DNA of 26,828 nucleotides from Flavipsychrobacter stenotrophus (GTDB lineage Bacteria > Bacteroidota > Bacteroidia > Chitinophagales > Chitinophagaceae), in contig CANCOG010000007.1 of assembly GCA_947379685.1 (NCBI GenBank), positions 1-26,828 of the forward strand, in the 5' to 3' direction. A model generated the notes under the pieces. The model searched no databases and was not told the DNA's origin. It saw only the letters and a program-made list of their open reading frames with translations. Of the stretch, positions 1 to 9,414 are shown one piece after another; the first letter of the stretch is position 1, and each line of letters starts with the position of its first letter. The translations under genes and the position numbers were made by a program.

Positions 1-3000
1 CCGGTTACTGTACCAGATGCATTAACACTGGCTACTGCGCTGTTGGAACTGCTCCAGGTGCCTGCACCGCTTGCCGTAGTGTTTGCCAGACTTATGGTTG
101 AACCCGCACATGCGCTGCTGGCTCCTGTTATGAGGCCTGCTGCCGGTAATGGATTAACGGTTACAGGTGTTGAGGTAAATGCACTCGAACAGCCTGTGGT
201 TACGGAATAAGATATATTGGCTGTACCTGCCGCTACACCGGTTAAATTGCCTGAGGCATCTACTGAAGCAACTGCTGCATTAGAAGTGCTCCAGGTACCG
301 CCGCTTACCGTTTCTGTAAGTGTATTGGTAGCTCCTGCACACATAGTTGTTGTTCCGCCAATGGTGCCGGCTACGGCTACTGTACTTACATTTACGGTTG
401 CTGTTGTGGTGGCTGTGCCGCAGCTGTTGGTAACTGCATAAGAAATGGTGGTTGAGCCGCTGCCCACTCCGGTTACTACGCCTGAGGCATCAACTGTAGC
501 TGCTGCCACGTTGCTGCTGCTCCAGGTGCCGCCTGAGGTCGCGTCACTCAAAGCGATTGTAGCACCTACACATACTGCCGTCGGGCCGGTGATGGTACCT
601 GCATTCGGTGCCGGGTTAACGGTCATCGGTGAGGTAGCTGTTGCACTCGCACAAGCGGTTGTCGCTGTATAAGAAATTGTTGTTGATCCTGCACTTACGC
701 CGGTCACTGTGCCGGTCGCATCTACTGTTGCAATGGCCGTATTGGCACTGCTCCAGGTACCGCCGGAGGCTGACTCGCTCAGGGTTGTAGTTGTTCCTGC
801 GCAAACTGTCGTTGCTCCGCTGATAGCGCCTGCGTTTGGTGCAGGACTAACTGTTACAGTTTTTGTTGCGTTGGCTGTGCCGCAGCTGTTGGTTACGGCA
901 TAAGATACAGTTACTGATCCCGCTGAAATACCGGTTACATTGCCTGATCCGTCTACTGTAGCCACTGCTGAATTGCTGCTGCTCCAGGTACCGCCTGTTG
1001 TCGCATCAGTCAGGGCTATGGTTGCACCTGTACACACTGCTGCCGGTCCGCTGATCGTGCCTGCGTTTGGTGCAGGGCTAACGGTCATGGCTGCTGTAGC
1101 GGTGGCTGTTGAGCAACCTGTGGTTACGGTATAAGAAATAGTTGTTGCACCTGCTGCTACGCCGGTTACGGTGCCTGTTGCATTTACTGTAGCGATGGCT
1201 GTGTTGGCACTGCTCCATGTTCCGCCGCTTACGCTTTCGGTAAGTGTGGTTGTAGCGGTCGGACAAACGGTGCTTGCACCGCTGATAGCGCCTGCATTGG
1301 CGGGGTTGCTGACTGTTATGTTTTGTGTAGTAGTTGCTGTACCGCAGCTGTTGGTTACTGTATAAGATATGGTGGTGCTGCCGGTGGTTACGCCGGTTAC
1401 ATTACCTGAGCCGTCTACTGATGCTATCGCTGAATTAGCCGTAGACCATGTTCCGCCTGCTGTAGCGTCTGACAGAGTTATGGATGCGCCTGTACAAACT
1501 GCTGTCGGGCCGGTTATAGTACCTGCGTTCGGGGTGGCTGTTACCGTTATTGCCTTAGTTGCAGTTGATGTTCCGCAGGCTGTAGATACATTATAAGATA
1601 TGGTGGCTGAGCCATTGCTCAATTCGGAAACAATACCGCCGGAGTTAACTGTAGCTACTGCGGTATTAGAACTGCTCCAGGTACCGCCTGAACCTGTTGT
1701 GGTGTAGGCGGCTGGTGTCCCTACGCAAAGTGTAGCTGGTCCGCTGATGGTACCGGCTACTGCTGCGGGACTTACGGTTACGTTTTGGGTAGTTGTTGCT
1801 GTGCCGCAACTGTTCGTTACGGTATAAGTGATGGTTGCCGTACCCGAGGTTACACCAGAGACATTACCTGAGCCGTCTACTGAAGCTATTGCTGAGTTCG
1901 AGGTACTCCAGGTACCGCCGCTTGTCGCGTCTGCCAGGGTTATTGATGCGCCTGTACAAACAGTTGCAGGGCCAGTGATGGTGCCTGCTGTTGCGGTTGG
2001 GGTAACGGAGATGTTATAGGTAGTCTGTGCGCTGCCGCATCCTGTTGTTACTGAATAGGTGATTATCGCTGCGCCTGTGCTCAGGGCAGATACAATACCG
2101 CCGGAGCTGATGGTGGCTATTGACGTATTGGAACTGCTCCAGGTACCGCCGCCTATTGTTTCTGTCATAGAACCTGCTGTGCCTACGCAGAAGGTGGTCG
2201 GGCCGCCTATGGTTCCCGCGCTGGCTATGGCACTTACCGTTACGCTTGTTGTGGCTGAGGCTGTGCCGCAGCTGTTGGTAGCTGTATAAGAAATAGTAGT
2301 TGTGCCTGAGCTTACACCAGTTACTACACCTGAGCTGTTGACTGTAGCTATGGCTGTATTGGCGCTGCTCCAGGTACCGCCGGTGCCGGTGGTGGATAGT
2401 GTTGTGGTCAATCCGGCGCAGATGGCGGTAGTACCGCTGATCGTTCCGGCATTAGGGCCGAGGTTTACGGTTACACTCTGTATGGCTGAGGCGGTGCCGC
2501 AACCTGTGGTCACTGTATAAGATATAGTAGTAGAACCTGCTGAAACGGGGGTTACTGTCCCTGTTGCGTTGATGGTAGCTACTGCTGTATTGTTGCTGCT
2601 CCAGGTGCCGCCTGAGCCGGTGGTGGTCAGGGTGATGTTCGTGCCGGTACAGGCTGTGGTTGGGCCTGAAATAGTACCTGCATTTGGTGCGGTGCTTACG
2701 GTCACGTTTTGTGTGGCTGCTGCCGTGCCGCAACTGCTGGTTACTGTATAAGATATGGTTGCTGAACCTGCTGATACTCCTGTAACCACGCCTGAGCTGT
2801 TTACGGTGGCTATGGATGCGTTCGTACTGCTCCAGGTGCCGCCGGAGGCTGCATCTGCCAGATTAATCGTCGAACCGATACATACGGCTGACGGGCCGGA
2901 AATAGTGCCTGCGCCGGGTGTTGCAGTAACGGTCATAGCAAATGTGGTAGTTGCTGTTCCGCAGGATGTTGTTGAGGTATAGGTTATTGTTGTGCTACCT

Positions 3001-6000
3001 GCCGATACGCCGGTTACCAGTCCTGAGCTGTTGATGGTAGCTACTGAGGTGGTTGAGCTGGTCCAGGTACCGCCGGTAGCGGTATCAGACAGCAGGGTTG
3101 TTGAGCCCGGGCATACGGTTGACGAACCGGTGATGGCGCCTGCATTAGGTAATGCGGTTACAGTAACATTTTTTGTAGCAGTTGCTGTGCCGCAGCTGTT
3201 AGTTACGGAATACGATATTGTTGCTGTGCCTGCTCCTACACCAGTTACTACGCCGGTGCTGCTGACTGTGGCTACTGCTGTATTACCGCTGGTCCAGGTA
3301 CCGGTGCCGCCTGCGGCTGTGTCTGTCAGGGTTATTGTTGATCCGGCACAAACTGTTCCTGCTCCGGTGATGGTGCGGGCATTGGCGGATGGACTTACTG
3401 TTATTGGTGTTGTCGTCAATGAAGAACCGCAGGTGCTGGCCAGAATGTAGGTAATGGTCACTGATCCGGCTGTTACGCCTGTTACTGTACCTGCTGCATC
3501 TACTGTGGCTATAGAATTATTGCTGCTCATCCACGTACCGCCTGTTACGGTGCTGGTCAGGCTTATTGTTGTTCCTGTACAAACACTGGACGGACCGATG
3601 AGGGTACCTGCACTGGTTGGGGTACCTACGCTCACTACATAAGTTGCTACTGCTGTGCCGCAGCTGTTGGTAACGGTGTACATTACGGTATCAAGGCCGG
3701 CTGTTACGCCTCCCACTACTCCGGTGCTCAGTACAAGGGCGTTGCTGTTGCTGCCGCTCCAGGTACCGCCGCTTACGCTGTTGGTCAGGGTAATGCTGCC
3801 GCTGATACATACGCTGCTAGATCCGCTGATCGTGCCTGCATCCGGCAGTGGGTTTACGGTGATATTACTGGTTGCGGTTGTTGTGCCGCAGCTGACGGTG
3901 ACCGAATAAGAGATCGTTACGCTGCCTGCTGTTACGCCGGTGACAATACCTGAAGCATCTACTGTAGCCTTGGTTATATCACTGCTGCTCCAGGTGCCGC
4001 CGGTGGTGGCATCTGCAAGCGTTATGGTTGCGCCTGTGCAAACTGCTGTTGGTCCGGTGATGGTACCTGCTGAAGATGCGGGGTTAACAGTTATTGTGGT
4101 TGATGCTACGGCTGTGCCGCAGCTGTTGGTCACTGAATAAGATATGGTGGTCGTGCCCGGGGCGACGCCGGTGACGAGGCCGGTGGCGTTTACAGAGGCT
4201 ACTGCACTGTTGCCGGTGCTCCAGGTACCGCCTGAGGCTGTCTCCCCAAGGGTGATTGTCGAGCCTGCGCAAACTACCGTCGGGCCGGAGATCGTTCCTG
4301 CATTGGCGGCAGGGTTAACGGTCATGTTCAGGGTTACGTTGGTGGTGCCGCAGCTGTTGGTCACTGCATAGGAAATTACTGTTGTTCCGGTAATTAAGCC
4401 GGTGACTACACCTGAGCCGTCTACGGTAGCTACTGCGCTGTTGCTGCTGCTCCAGGTGCCGCCGGAAGTAGCGTCTGTTAATGTGGTTGTTGCTCCTGCG
4501 CAAACGGTAGGTGAACCGCCGATCGCTGCCGGGGTTGGCAGCGGGTTAATGGTTAGCGGGTAGGTAGCTGTTGCTGTTCCGCAGCCATTGGTTACAGTAT
4601 AGCTGATCGTTACTGTTCCGCCAGATACTCCGGTCACTACGCCGCTGGCGTTTACGGTTGCAAGGGCTGTATTGCCACTGGACCAGGTGCCGCCTGAAGT
4701 GGCGTCTGTCAATGTGGTTGTTGCGCCCTGGCAAACAGATGATGCACCTGTTATGGTGCCTGCTGATACCGCTGCTGTTACGGCCATGGCCATGGTATCG
4801 GTTGCTGTGCCGCAGCTGTTGGTAACTGTATAAGATATAATAGTTGCGCCTATCGCTACGCCCGTAACTACGCCGGTTGAGCTGACTGTAGCAGTTGCTG
4901 TATTGCTGCTAACCCAGGTTCCCGAAGAAACTGCATCGGTCAGGGTGGTAGTTGTGCCTGCACAAACTGATGTTGAACCTGTTATTGTGCCTGCATTTGC
5001 GGCGGGGTTAACGATTACAGTAGCGACTGCCCTTGCGGTGCCGCAACTGCTGGTGACGGTGTAAGAAATAGATACGCTGCCAGCGGCTACGCCGGTGACT
5101 ACTCCAGTTGCGCTCACTGTTGCCAGTGCAGTGTTTCCGCTGCTCCAGGTGCCGCCGGTTGTGGCATCGGCAAGGGTTGTTGTTAAACCCTGGCATACTG
5201 TGAGGGTGCCAGTTATGGTTCCTGCATTAGGGGCGGGGGTTACATTAACCAGTGCTGTATCGAATGCTGTGCCGCAGCTGTTCGTTACTGTGTAAGAAAT
5301 TAAAACCTGGCCTGTTGAAACGCCAGTGACAAGTCCCGAACTATTGACTGTAGCCCGTGCAGTATTGCCGCTGCTCCAGGTACCACCTGTGGTGGCATCT
5401 GCCAATGTTATGGTTGTTGCTGGACAAACGGTATCGAATCCTGTGATAATACCTGCATTAGGTGTTGGGGTAACGGTTACTGTGGCTGTGGCTGCAATAG
5501 TGCCGCAGCTGTTGGTAACGGTATAAGATATTACGGAAGTTCCTCCGGATACCCCGGTGACAACGCCTGTGCTGTTTACTGTAGCTACTGAGGTCGTTAC
5601 ACTGCTCCAGGAACCACCGCTGGTTGCGTCTGATAATGTTGTCGTCGCACCCTGGCAAACGGTAAGTGTGCCGGTTATTGCACCAGCTGTTGCTGCAGGG
5701 TTAACAGTAATAACTGCTGTATCGAACGCCGTTCCGCATGGGGTCACTACCGTATAGGAAACCAACACTGTGCCTGCACCTACACCAATTACAACACCAG
5801 TACTCGTAACGCTCGCAATAGCAGAATTAGCTGTGCTCCAGGTACCGCCGCCTGCAGCATCAGCAAGGGAATTAGTTGCGCCTACGCACACTGTCGTGCC
5901 GCCTGTTATCGTACCTGCATTTGCTGTAAGATTTACAGTCACCGAAGCAGTAGCTGTAAATGTACCACAGCTATTAACTACAGTATAAGAAATTGCTGTC

Positions 6001-7815
6001 GTACCCGATCCCACTCCGGTTACTACACCGGTGGAATTTACGGTAGCAATAGCTGAGTTCGCGCTGCTCCAGGTGCCGCCTGTAGTAGCATCTGTAAGGG
6101 TTATCGTAAAGCCTGTACAAACGGATGTCGGACCAGATATAGTACCCGCTCCTGCTGCATTTATTGTAACCACCTTTGTTGCTGTCGCAAAGCCGCAGGT
6201 CGTTGTTACAACATAGCTGATGGTATCAGAACCAGCTGTTACGCCAACTACATTACCAAAGCTAACAGTAGCATTGCCATTGCTGGCGCTCCATGTGCCG
6301 CCGCTGGTGGCATCTGTAAGTGTAATCGAACTGCCAATACAAACCGATGAAGGTCCCGCTATGGCGGCAACCGTAGGGAATGCACTGACGGTAACAGCAT
6401 AAGTGGCTGAAGTAGAACCGCCACACGTAGCACTGACCGTATATGAAATAATAACCGACCCAGATGTACCCCCCGCAACTACCCCAGATGAATTTACTGT
6501 CGCAAGTGCGCTGTTGCTGCTACTCCAGGTACCGCCGGTACCAGTACATGACAATGCAATTGTTGCACCGGGGCAAACTGTACCCGGACCAGAAATTGTA
6601 CCGGGAGTACCGGTAGATACTGTTACGGTAACAGAGTAGGTCGCAAACGAAGTCCCACAGCTTGTAGCGACCGTATAAGAAATTATAACTACCCCACTGG
6701 CAACACCGTGAACCACACCCGATGCATCAACCGTCGCAGTTGCCGTATTACCACTGCTCCATGTACCACCTGCAGATGTATCACTAAGCGTAATATTGGC
6801 ACCGACACAAACTGTCGCGGGGCCAGATATTGCTCCAATTGCCCCACCGCCGCTGGTAACAGTTATGCTTTTTGTCTTATAAACGCCGGGGTATCCACAT
6901 AATCCTCCGGTTGGTGGGACATAATAAGAAATAATAGCAGTTCCGGCACTAAGCCCGGTAACGACACCAGATGAATTAATTGTTGCAAGCGAAGGTGTGC
7001 TGCTTAACCATGTACCACCAGCTGTTGTGTCACTTAATGTAATGCTACCGCCGACACAAACACTTGTTGGCCCGGTAATTTCCCCAATCACTCTGTCTGG
7101 AGTACACGAACCAGCCACCGAAATACTATTGGTCCCGCACACATTTGTTCCCGTCCAGGTAACCGTGTAACTGCCTAAACTTAAACCAGTAGCTACTCCG
7201 GTTGAGGCATTTATCGTTGCAATACTGGTTGGAGCAGCACTCCAGGTACCCCCACCGTAAGTGGCACTATAAGTAACGGTCGACCCCAGAATTAACGTAG
7301 AACAGTAATTGATATTGGGATTTGGCTTCCCTATGGTATCGAAACGCGTCGCAATATACGTTCCGCAGCTGTTGGTAATAGTGTATTTTATAGTATCGAT
7401 ACCATCATGCAGGCCAGTAACTAAACCACTGGAACTTACCGTGGCAAAAAAGGTATTTGAGACTGACCATGTTCCGCCGACTGAAGTATCACTCAAATTA
7501 ATGGAGTTGCCTACACAAACAATTGTAGGTCCAGTTATCGCGCCGATTGACAAGCTTGAACTAACCACTACAGAATGGGTCGCTGTTGCCGAACCGCAAC
7601 TATTAGTTAAAGTATAAGATATGGTCGCCGAACCCGCAGCAACACCTGTGATAACGCCACCAGAGGCTACTGACACCGCTCCACTGAAACTGTTCCAGGT
7701 GCCGCCACTTCCTCCAGATGTAGAAGTATCAACCAGTGTAATGTTACCTCCAATACAAACTCCAGTGGGGCCGGTGATCGTTCCAGCATTTGGAATGGCT
7801 GTAACGGTAACAACA
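1..7815 (-). repeat. About 34 tandem Ig-like coding repeats, period about 231 bp
   Basis: On the plus strand the recurring mark is ctccaggtaccgcc (the complement of the GGTWSS codons), near 52, 290, 521, 751, 983, 1213, 1446, 1675, 1907, 2137 and so on to 7695, spaced 225-249 bp. Each unit encodes about 77 residues: GTITGPxxVCxG, then TLxDATxGGTWSSxN, then ATVxxSGVVTGVxxG, then ISYTVTNSCGTA. Units nearest the left edge are more alike than those near the NHL segment. All lie inside one open reading frame. Confidence 0.92.
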
Positions 7816-9245
7816 ATGGTTGTATATTTTGTTGCAAGACCATCACTAACCTGAACGGTAAATGAGTCCAGTCCACTATAACCAGCAGTAGGCGTATATG
7901 TCATCCCCGTAGGTGTCATAACCGCACCGGTTGAAGTAGTTGAATACACTGTAGCGGCTGTACCGTGAACCGGAGCCATAAAAGAGCTCCAGGTCACTGT
8001 TTGACTAACATCAGAATCATTGACCTGAAGCTGGCTGTTAATTGATGTTGCAGACGAATTTTGACAAACAGACAAAGCCTGCCTATCACCATTTACAAAT
8101 AATGGGAGGTGATTTGATGACACCAAACGAATCCGGTTATCAAGTATATCTGCAATCAAAAGGTTCCCATTATTATCAAAATGAATACCCTGGGGGTAAT
8201 TAATGCCTACTGTTGCGGCAGTAGCGGCACCACCATCACCACCAAAAGTGCTGCTACCACTACCCGCATAGGTTGAAATTATACCCGAAGAATTTATTAC
8301 CCTTACCCGATAATTGATTGCATCACACACATAAAGGTTCCCTGCTGCATCTTTAGTTATTCCTGCAGGAAAGCGCAACCTTGCTGAAGTCGCCGGACCA
8401 CCATCACCACCGAAACCAGGTCCGCTTCCACTCCCTACAACAGTTGAAATGATTCCGGAAGAATTCACCATCCTTATTCTATGATTCCCATTGTCTGAGA
8501 TATATAGGTTATTTGACGCATCCATATAAATTGAATTTGCGCTGTGCAACAAGGCATTTGTTGCAGCACCGCCATCACCTGAAAATCCAGAAGAACCGGT
8601 CCCGGCATATGTTGATATAATTCCTGTACTGGCGGTTATCTTGCGGACCAATGTGCCGTTACCTTCATCAATATACAAATTGTTAGCTGCATCTACCGCA
8701 ACCCCATATGGAAAGTTGATTGTTGCCGCAGTTGCAGGGCTTCCATCACCAGTGGAAGATGCAGTTCCGTTACCACAAACCGTCGTGATTATGCCAGAAG
8801 CTATAGCCCTTACCCTGTGATTTCCGTTATCGCTAAAAAAAACTACTCCAGCTGAACTGACAACTATACATGTAGGATTATTTATGTGCGCACTAGTCGC
8901 AGGCCCACCGTCTCCGCTAAACCCGGCACTACCCACACCTGCTATCGTGGAAATGATACCAGACGTACTCACTTTCCTTATCACATGGTTTAACTGATCA
9001 CATATGTACCAGTTACCTGCCGCGTCACAGGTAACATCAGTAACCTGATGCAATGTTGCGCCGCTGGCAGGTCCACCATCTCCAGTATAAGAAGCCGATC
9101 CATTCCCCACTACTGTGCTGATAATCATCTGGGCTCTCGAATTAGGGCTACCACCCAAAAATGAGCAAAGCGCAACAGCTAAAAAAATCAAACAAAAATT
9201 CCGGTGGGTACCACGGAACAGCGGGAAAAAGAAATTAGATTTCAT
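1..9245 (-). CDS. Giant exported NHL-repeat / Ig-like-repeat surface protein (C-terminus outside window)
   Basis: The minus-strand frame is open from an ATG at 9245 to the left edge, at least 3,081 codons with no stop, so the true stop lies outside the window. Residues 1-39 look like a signal peptide: a basic start, a hydrophobic stretch (CLIFLAVALCSFL), then a likely cut after SRA. Six NHL repeats follow (about residues 40-375), each with the pattern ISTxxGxGxxGxxGDGGPAT and ending in D..N..R/VR. Next is one cadherin-like domain (APVHG...GLDSFTVQVSDG), then about 34 tandem Ig-like units with cores such as GGTWSSSNTAVATV and ISYTVTNSCGTA. Nearly every unit has two cysteines. NHL segments usually form a propeller and Ig-like arrays a stalk, so a cell-surface adhesin or matrix protein is likely. 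A type IX sorting domain is expected at the unseen C-terminus. Function is inferred; frame and domains are seen. Confidence 0.9.
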   Translation of the reverse strand, partial: MKSNFFFPLFRGTHRNFCLIFLAVALCSFLGGSPNSRAQMIISTVVGNGSASYTGDGGPASGATLHQVTDVTCDAAGNWYICDQLNHVIRKVSTSGIISTIAGVGSAGFSGDGGPATSAHINNPTCIVVSSAGVVFFSDNGNHRVRAIASGIITTVCGNGTASSTGDGSPATAATINFPYGVAVDAANNLYIDEGNGTLVRKITASTGIISTYAGTGSSGFSGDGGAATNALLHSANSIYMDASNNLYISDNGNHRIRMVNSSGIISTVVGSGSGPGFGGDGGPATSARLRFPAGITKDAAGNLYVCDAINYRVRVINSSGIISTYAGSGSSTFGGDGGAATAATVGINYPQGIHFDNNGNLLIADILDNRIRLVSSNHLPLFVNGDRQALSVCQNSSATSINSQLQVNDSDVSQTVTWSSFMAPVHGTAATVYSTTSTGAVMTPTGMTYTPTAGYSGLDSFTVQVSDGLATKYTTIVVTVTAIPNAGTITGPTGVCIGGNITLVDTSTSGGSGGTWNSFSGAVSVASGGVITGVAAGSATISYTLTNSCGSATATHSVVVSSSLSIGAITGPTIVCVGNSINLSDTSVGGTWSVSNTFFATVSSSGLVTGLHDGIDTIKYTITNSCGTYIATRFDTIGKPNPNINYCSTLILGSTVTYSATYGGGTWSAAPTSIATINASTGVATGLSLGSYTVTWTGTNVCGTNSISVAGSCTPDRVIGEITGPTSVCVGGSITLSDTTAGGTWLSSTPSLATINSSGVVTGLSAGTAIISYYVPPTGGLCGYPGVYKTKSITVTSGGGAIGAISGPATVCVGANITLSDTSAGGTWSSGNTATATVDASGVVHGVASGVVIISYTVATSCGTSFATYSVTVTVSTGTPGTISGPGTVCPGATIALSCTGTGGTWSSSNSALATVNSSGVVAGGTSGSVIISYTVSATCGGSTSATYAVTVSAFPTVAAIAGPSSVCIGSSITLTDATSGGTWSASNGNATVSFGNVVGVTAGSDTISYVVTTTCGFATATKVVTINAAGAGTISGPTSVCTGFTITLTDATTGGTWSSANSAIATVNSTGVVTGVGSGTTAISYTVVNSCGTFTATASVTVNLTANAGTITGGTTVCVGATNSLADAAGGGTWSTANSAIASVTSTGVVIGVGAGTVLVSYTVVTPCGTAFDTAVITVNPAATAGAITGTLTVCQGATTTLSDATSGGSWSSVTTSVATVNSTGVVTGVSGGTSVISYTVTNSCGTIAATATVTVTPTPNAGIITGFDTVCPATTITLADATTGGTWSSGNTARATVNSSGLVTGVSTGQVLISYTVTNSCGTAFDTALVNVTPAPNAGTITGTLTVCQGLTTTLADATTGGTWSSGNTALATVSATGVVTGVAAGSVSISYTVTSSCGTARAVATVIVNPAANAGTITGSTSVCAGTTTTLTDAVSSGTWVSSNTATATVSSTGVVTGVAIGATIISYTVTNSCGTATDTMAMAVTAAVSAGTITGASSVCQGATTTLTDATSGGTWSSGNTALATVNASGVVTGVSGGTVTISYTVTNGCGTATATYPLTINPLPTPAAIGGSPTVCAGATTTLTDATSGGTWSSSNSAVATVDGSGVVTGLITGTTVISYAVTNSCGTTNVTLNMTVNPAANAGTISGPTVVCAGSTITLGETASGGTWSTGNSAVASVNATGLVTGVAPGTTTISYSVTNSCGTAVASTTITVNPASSAGTITGPTAVCTGATITLADATTGGTWSSSDITKATVDASGIVTGVTAGSVTISYSVTVSCGTTTATSNITVNPLPDAGTISGSSSVCISGSITLTNSVSGGTWSGSNSNALVLSTGVVGGVTAGLDTVMYTVTNSCGTAVATYVVSVGTPTSAGTLIGPSSVCTGTTISLTSTVTGGTWMSSNNSIATVDAAGTVTGVTAGSVTITYILASTCGSSLTTTPITVSPSANARTITGAGTVCAGSTITLTDTAAGGTGTWTSGNTAVATVSSTGVVTGVGAGTATISYSVTNSCGTATATKNVTVTALPNAGAITGSSTVCPGSTTLLSDTATGGTWTSSTTSVATINSSGLVTGVSAGSTTITYTSTTSCGTATTTFAMTVTATPGAGTISGPSAVCIGSTINLADAASGGTWSSTNASIATVNSSGVVTGVSAGSATISYTVTSSCGTAAATQNVTVSTAPNAGTISGPTTACTGTNITLTTTGSGGTWSSNNTAVATINATGTVTPVSAGSTTISYTVTTGCGTASAIQSVTVNLGPNAGTISGTTAICAGLTTTLSTTGTGGTWSSANTAIATVNSSGVVTGVSSGTTTISYTATNSCGTASATTSVTVSAIASAGTIGGPTTFCVGTAGSMTETIGGGTWSSSNTSIATISSGGIVSALSTGAAIITYSVTTGCGSAQTTYNISVTPTATAGTITGPATVCTGASITLADATSGGTWSTSNSAIASVDGSGNVSGVTSGTATITYTVTNSCGTATTTQNVTVSPAAVAGTISGPATLCVGTPAAYTTTGSGGTWSSSNTAVATVNSGGIVSELSNGSATISYNVSTACGTSTATKAITVTATPNAGTITGPTAVCTGASITLSDATAGGTWSTANSAIASVDGSGNVTGVTTGSTTISYTVTNSCGTATTTQNITVSNPANAGAISGASTVCPTATTTLTESVSGGTWSSANTAIATVNATGTVTGVAAGATTISYTVTTGCSTATATAAMTVSPAPNAGTISGPAAVCTGATIALTDATTGGTWSSSNSAVATVDGSGNVTGISAGSVTVSYAVTNSCGTANATKTVTVSPAPNAGAISGATTVCAGTTTTLSESASGGTWSSANTAIATVDATGTVTGVSAGSTTISYTATTACASATATSPMTVNPAPNAGTITGPTAVCVGATIALSDATSGGTWSSSNVAAATVDASGVVTGVGSGSTTISYAVTNSCGTATTTATVNVSTVAVAGTIGGTTTMCAGATNTLTETVSGGTWSTSNAAVASVDASGNLTGVAAGTANISYSVTTGCSSAFTSTPVTVNPLPAAGLITGASSACAGSTISLANTTASGAGTWSSSNSAVASVNASGTVT
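8115..9130 (-). repeat. Six NHL coding repeats, about 168 bp each
   Basis: Six consecutive units encode the pattern SSGIISTxxGxGxxGxxGDGGPATxAxL, then P.GI..D..GNLYI.D..N.RIR. They are the N-terminal module of the giant surface protein. Six NHL units would suit a closed beta-propeller; the fold is known for the family, and the count comes from reading the translation. Confidence 0.85.
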
Positions 9246-9414
9246 CTTAAGATTGTTAATTAAAAGGTATATCTGGACAATTTGGTGGTAAGATACAAAC
9301 AATAAGAAAAACTACCTTATATAAAATAAATAAATTTTCTTTATCATACCGATTTTATAACTAAAAGGTAATAAACATTCCAAACTCCAAAAATAAACCT
9401 TCTAATGGATCAAT
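9246..9414. other. Intergenic, AT-rich, between histidine kinase stop and giant surface gene
   Basis: This is 169 bp of AT-rich DNA between two genes on the same strand. I found no strong hairpin followed by a T-tract and no clear TAnnTTTG box at a good spacing, so neither a terminator for the potassium cluster nor a promoter for the giant gene can be placed with confidence. It is the likely boundary between the two units because it is much longer than the gaps within the last three genes of the cluster (3 and 9 nt). Confidence 0.4.

Noticed and set aside
1..7815. Regular tandem repeats suggesting a CRISPR array or satellite
   Set aside because: The period is 231 bp and all of it is in one reading frame with protein-level conservation; CRISPR repeats are 20-50 bp with unique spacers.
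217..7854. Many plus-strand frames of 60-150 codons rich in Val, Pro and Ala (LLQVPP repeats)
   Set aside because: They are the antisense of the Ig-like coding repeats. The minus strand has one continuous frame with a signal peptide and domain logic; the plus frames recur with the 231-bp period and lack starts or signals of their own.
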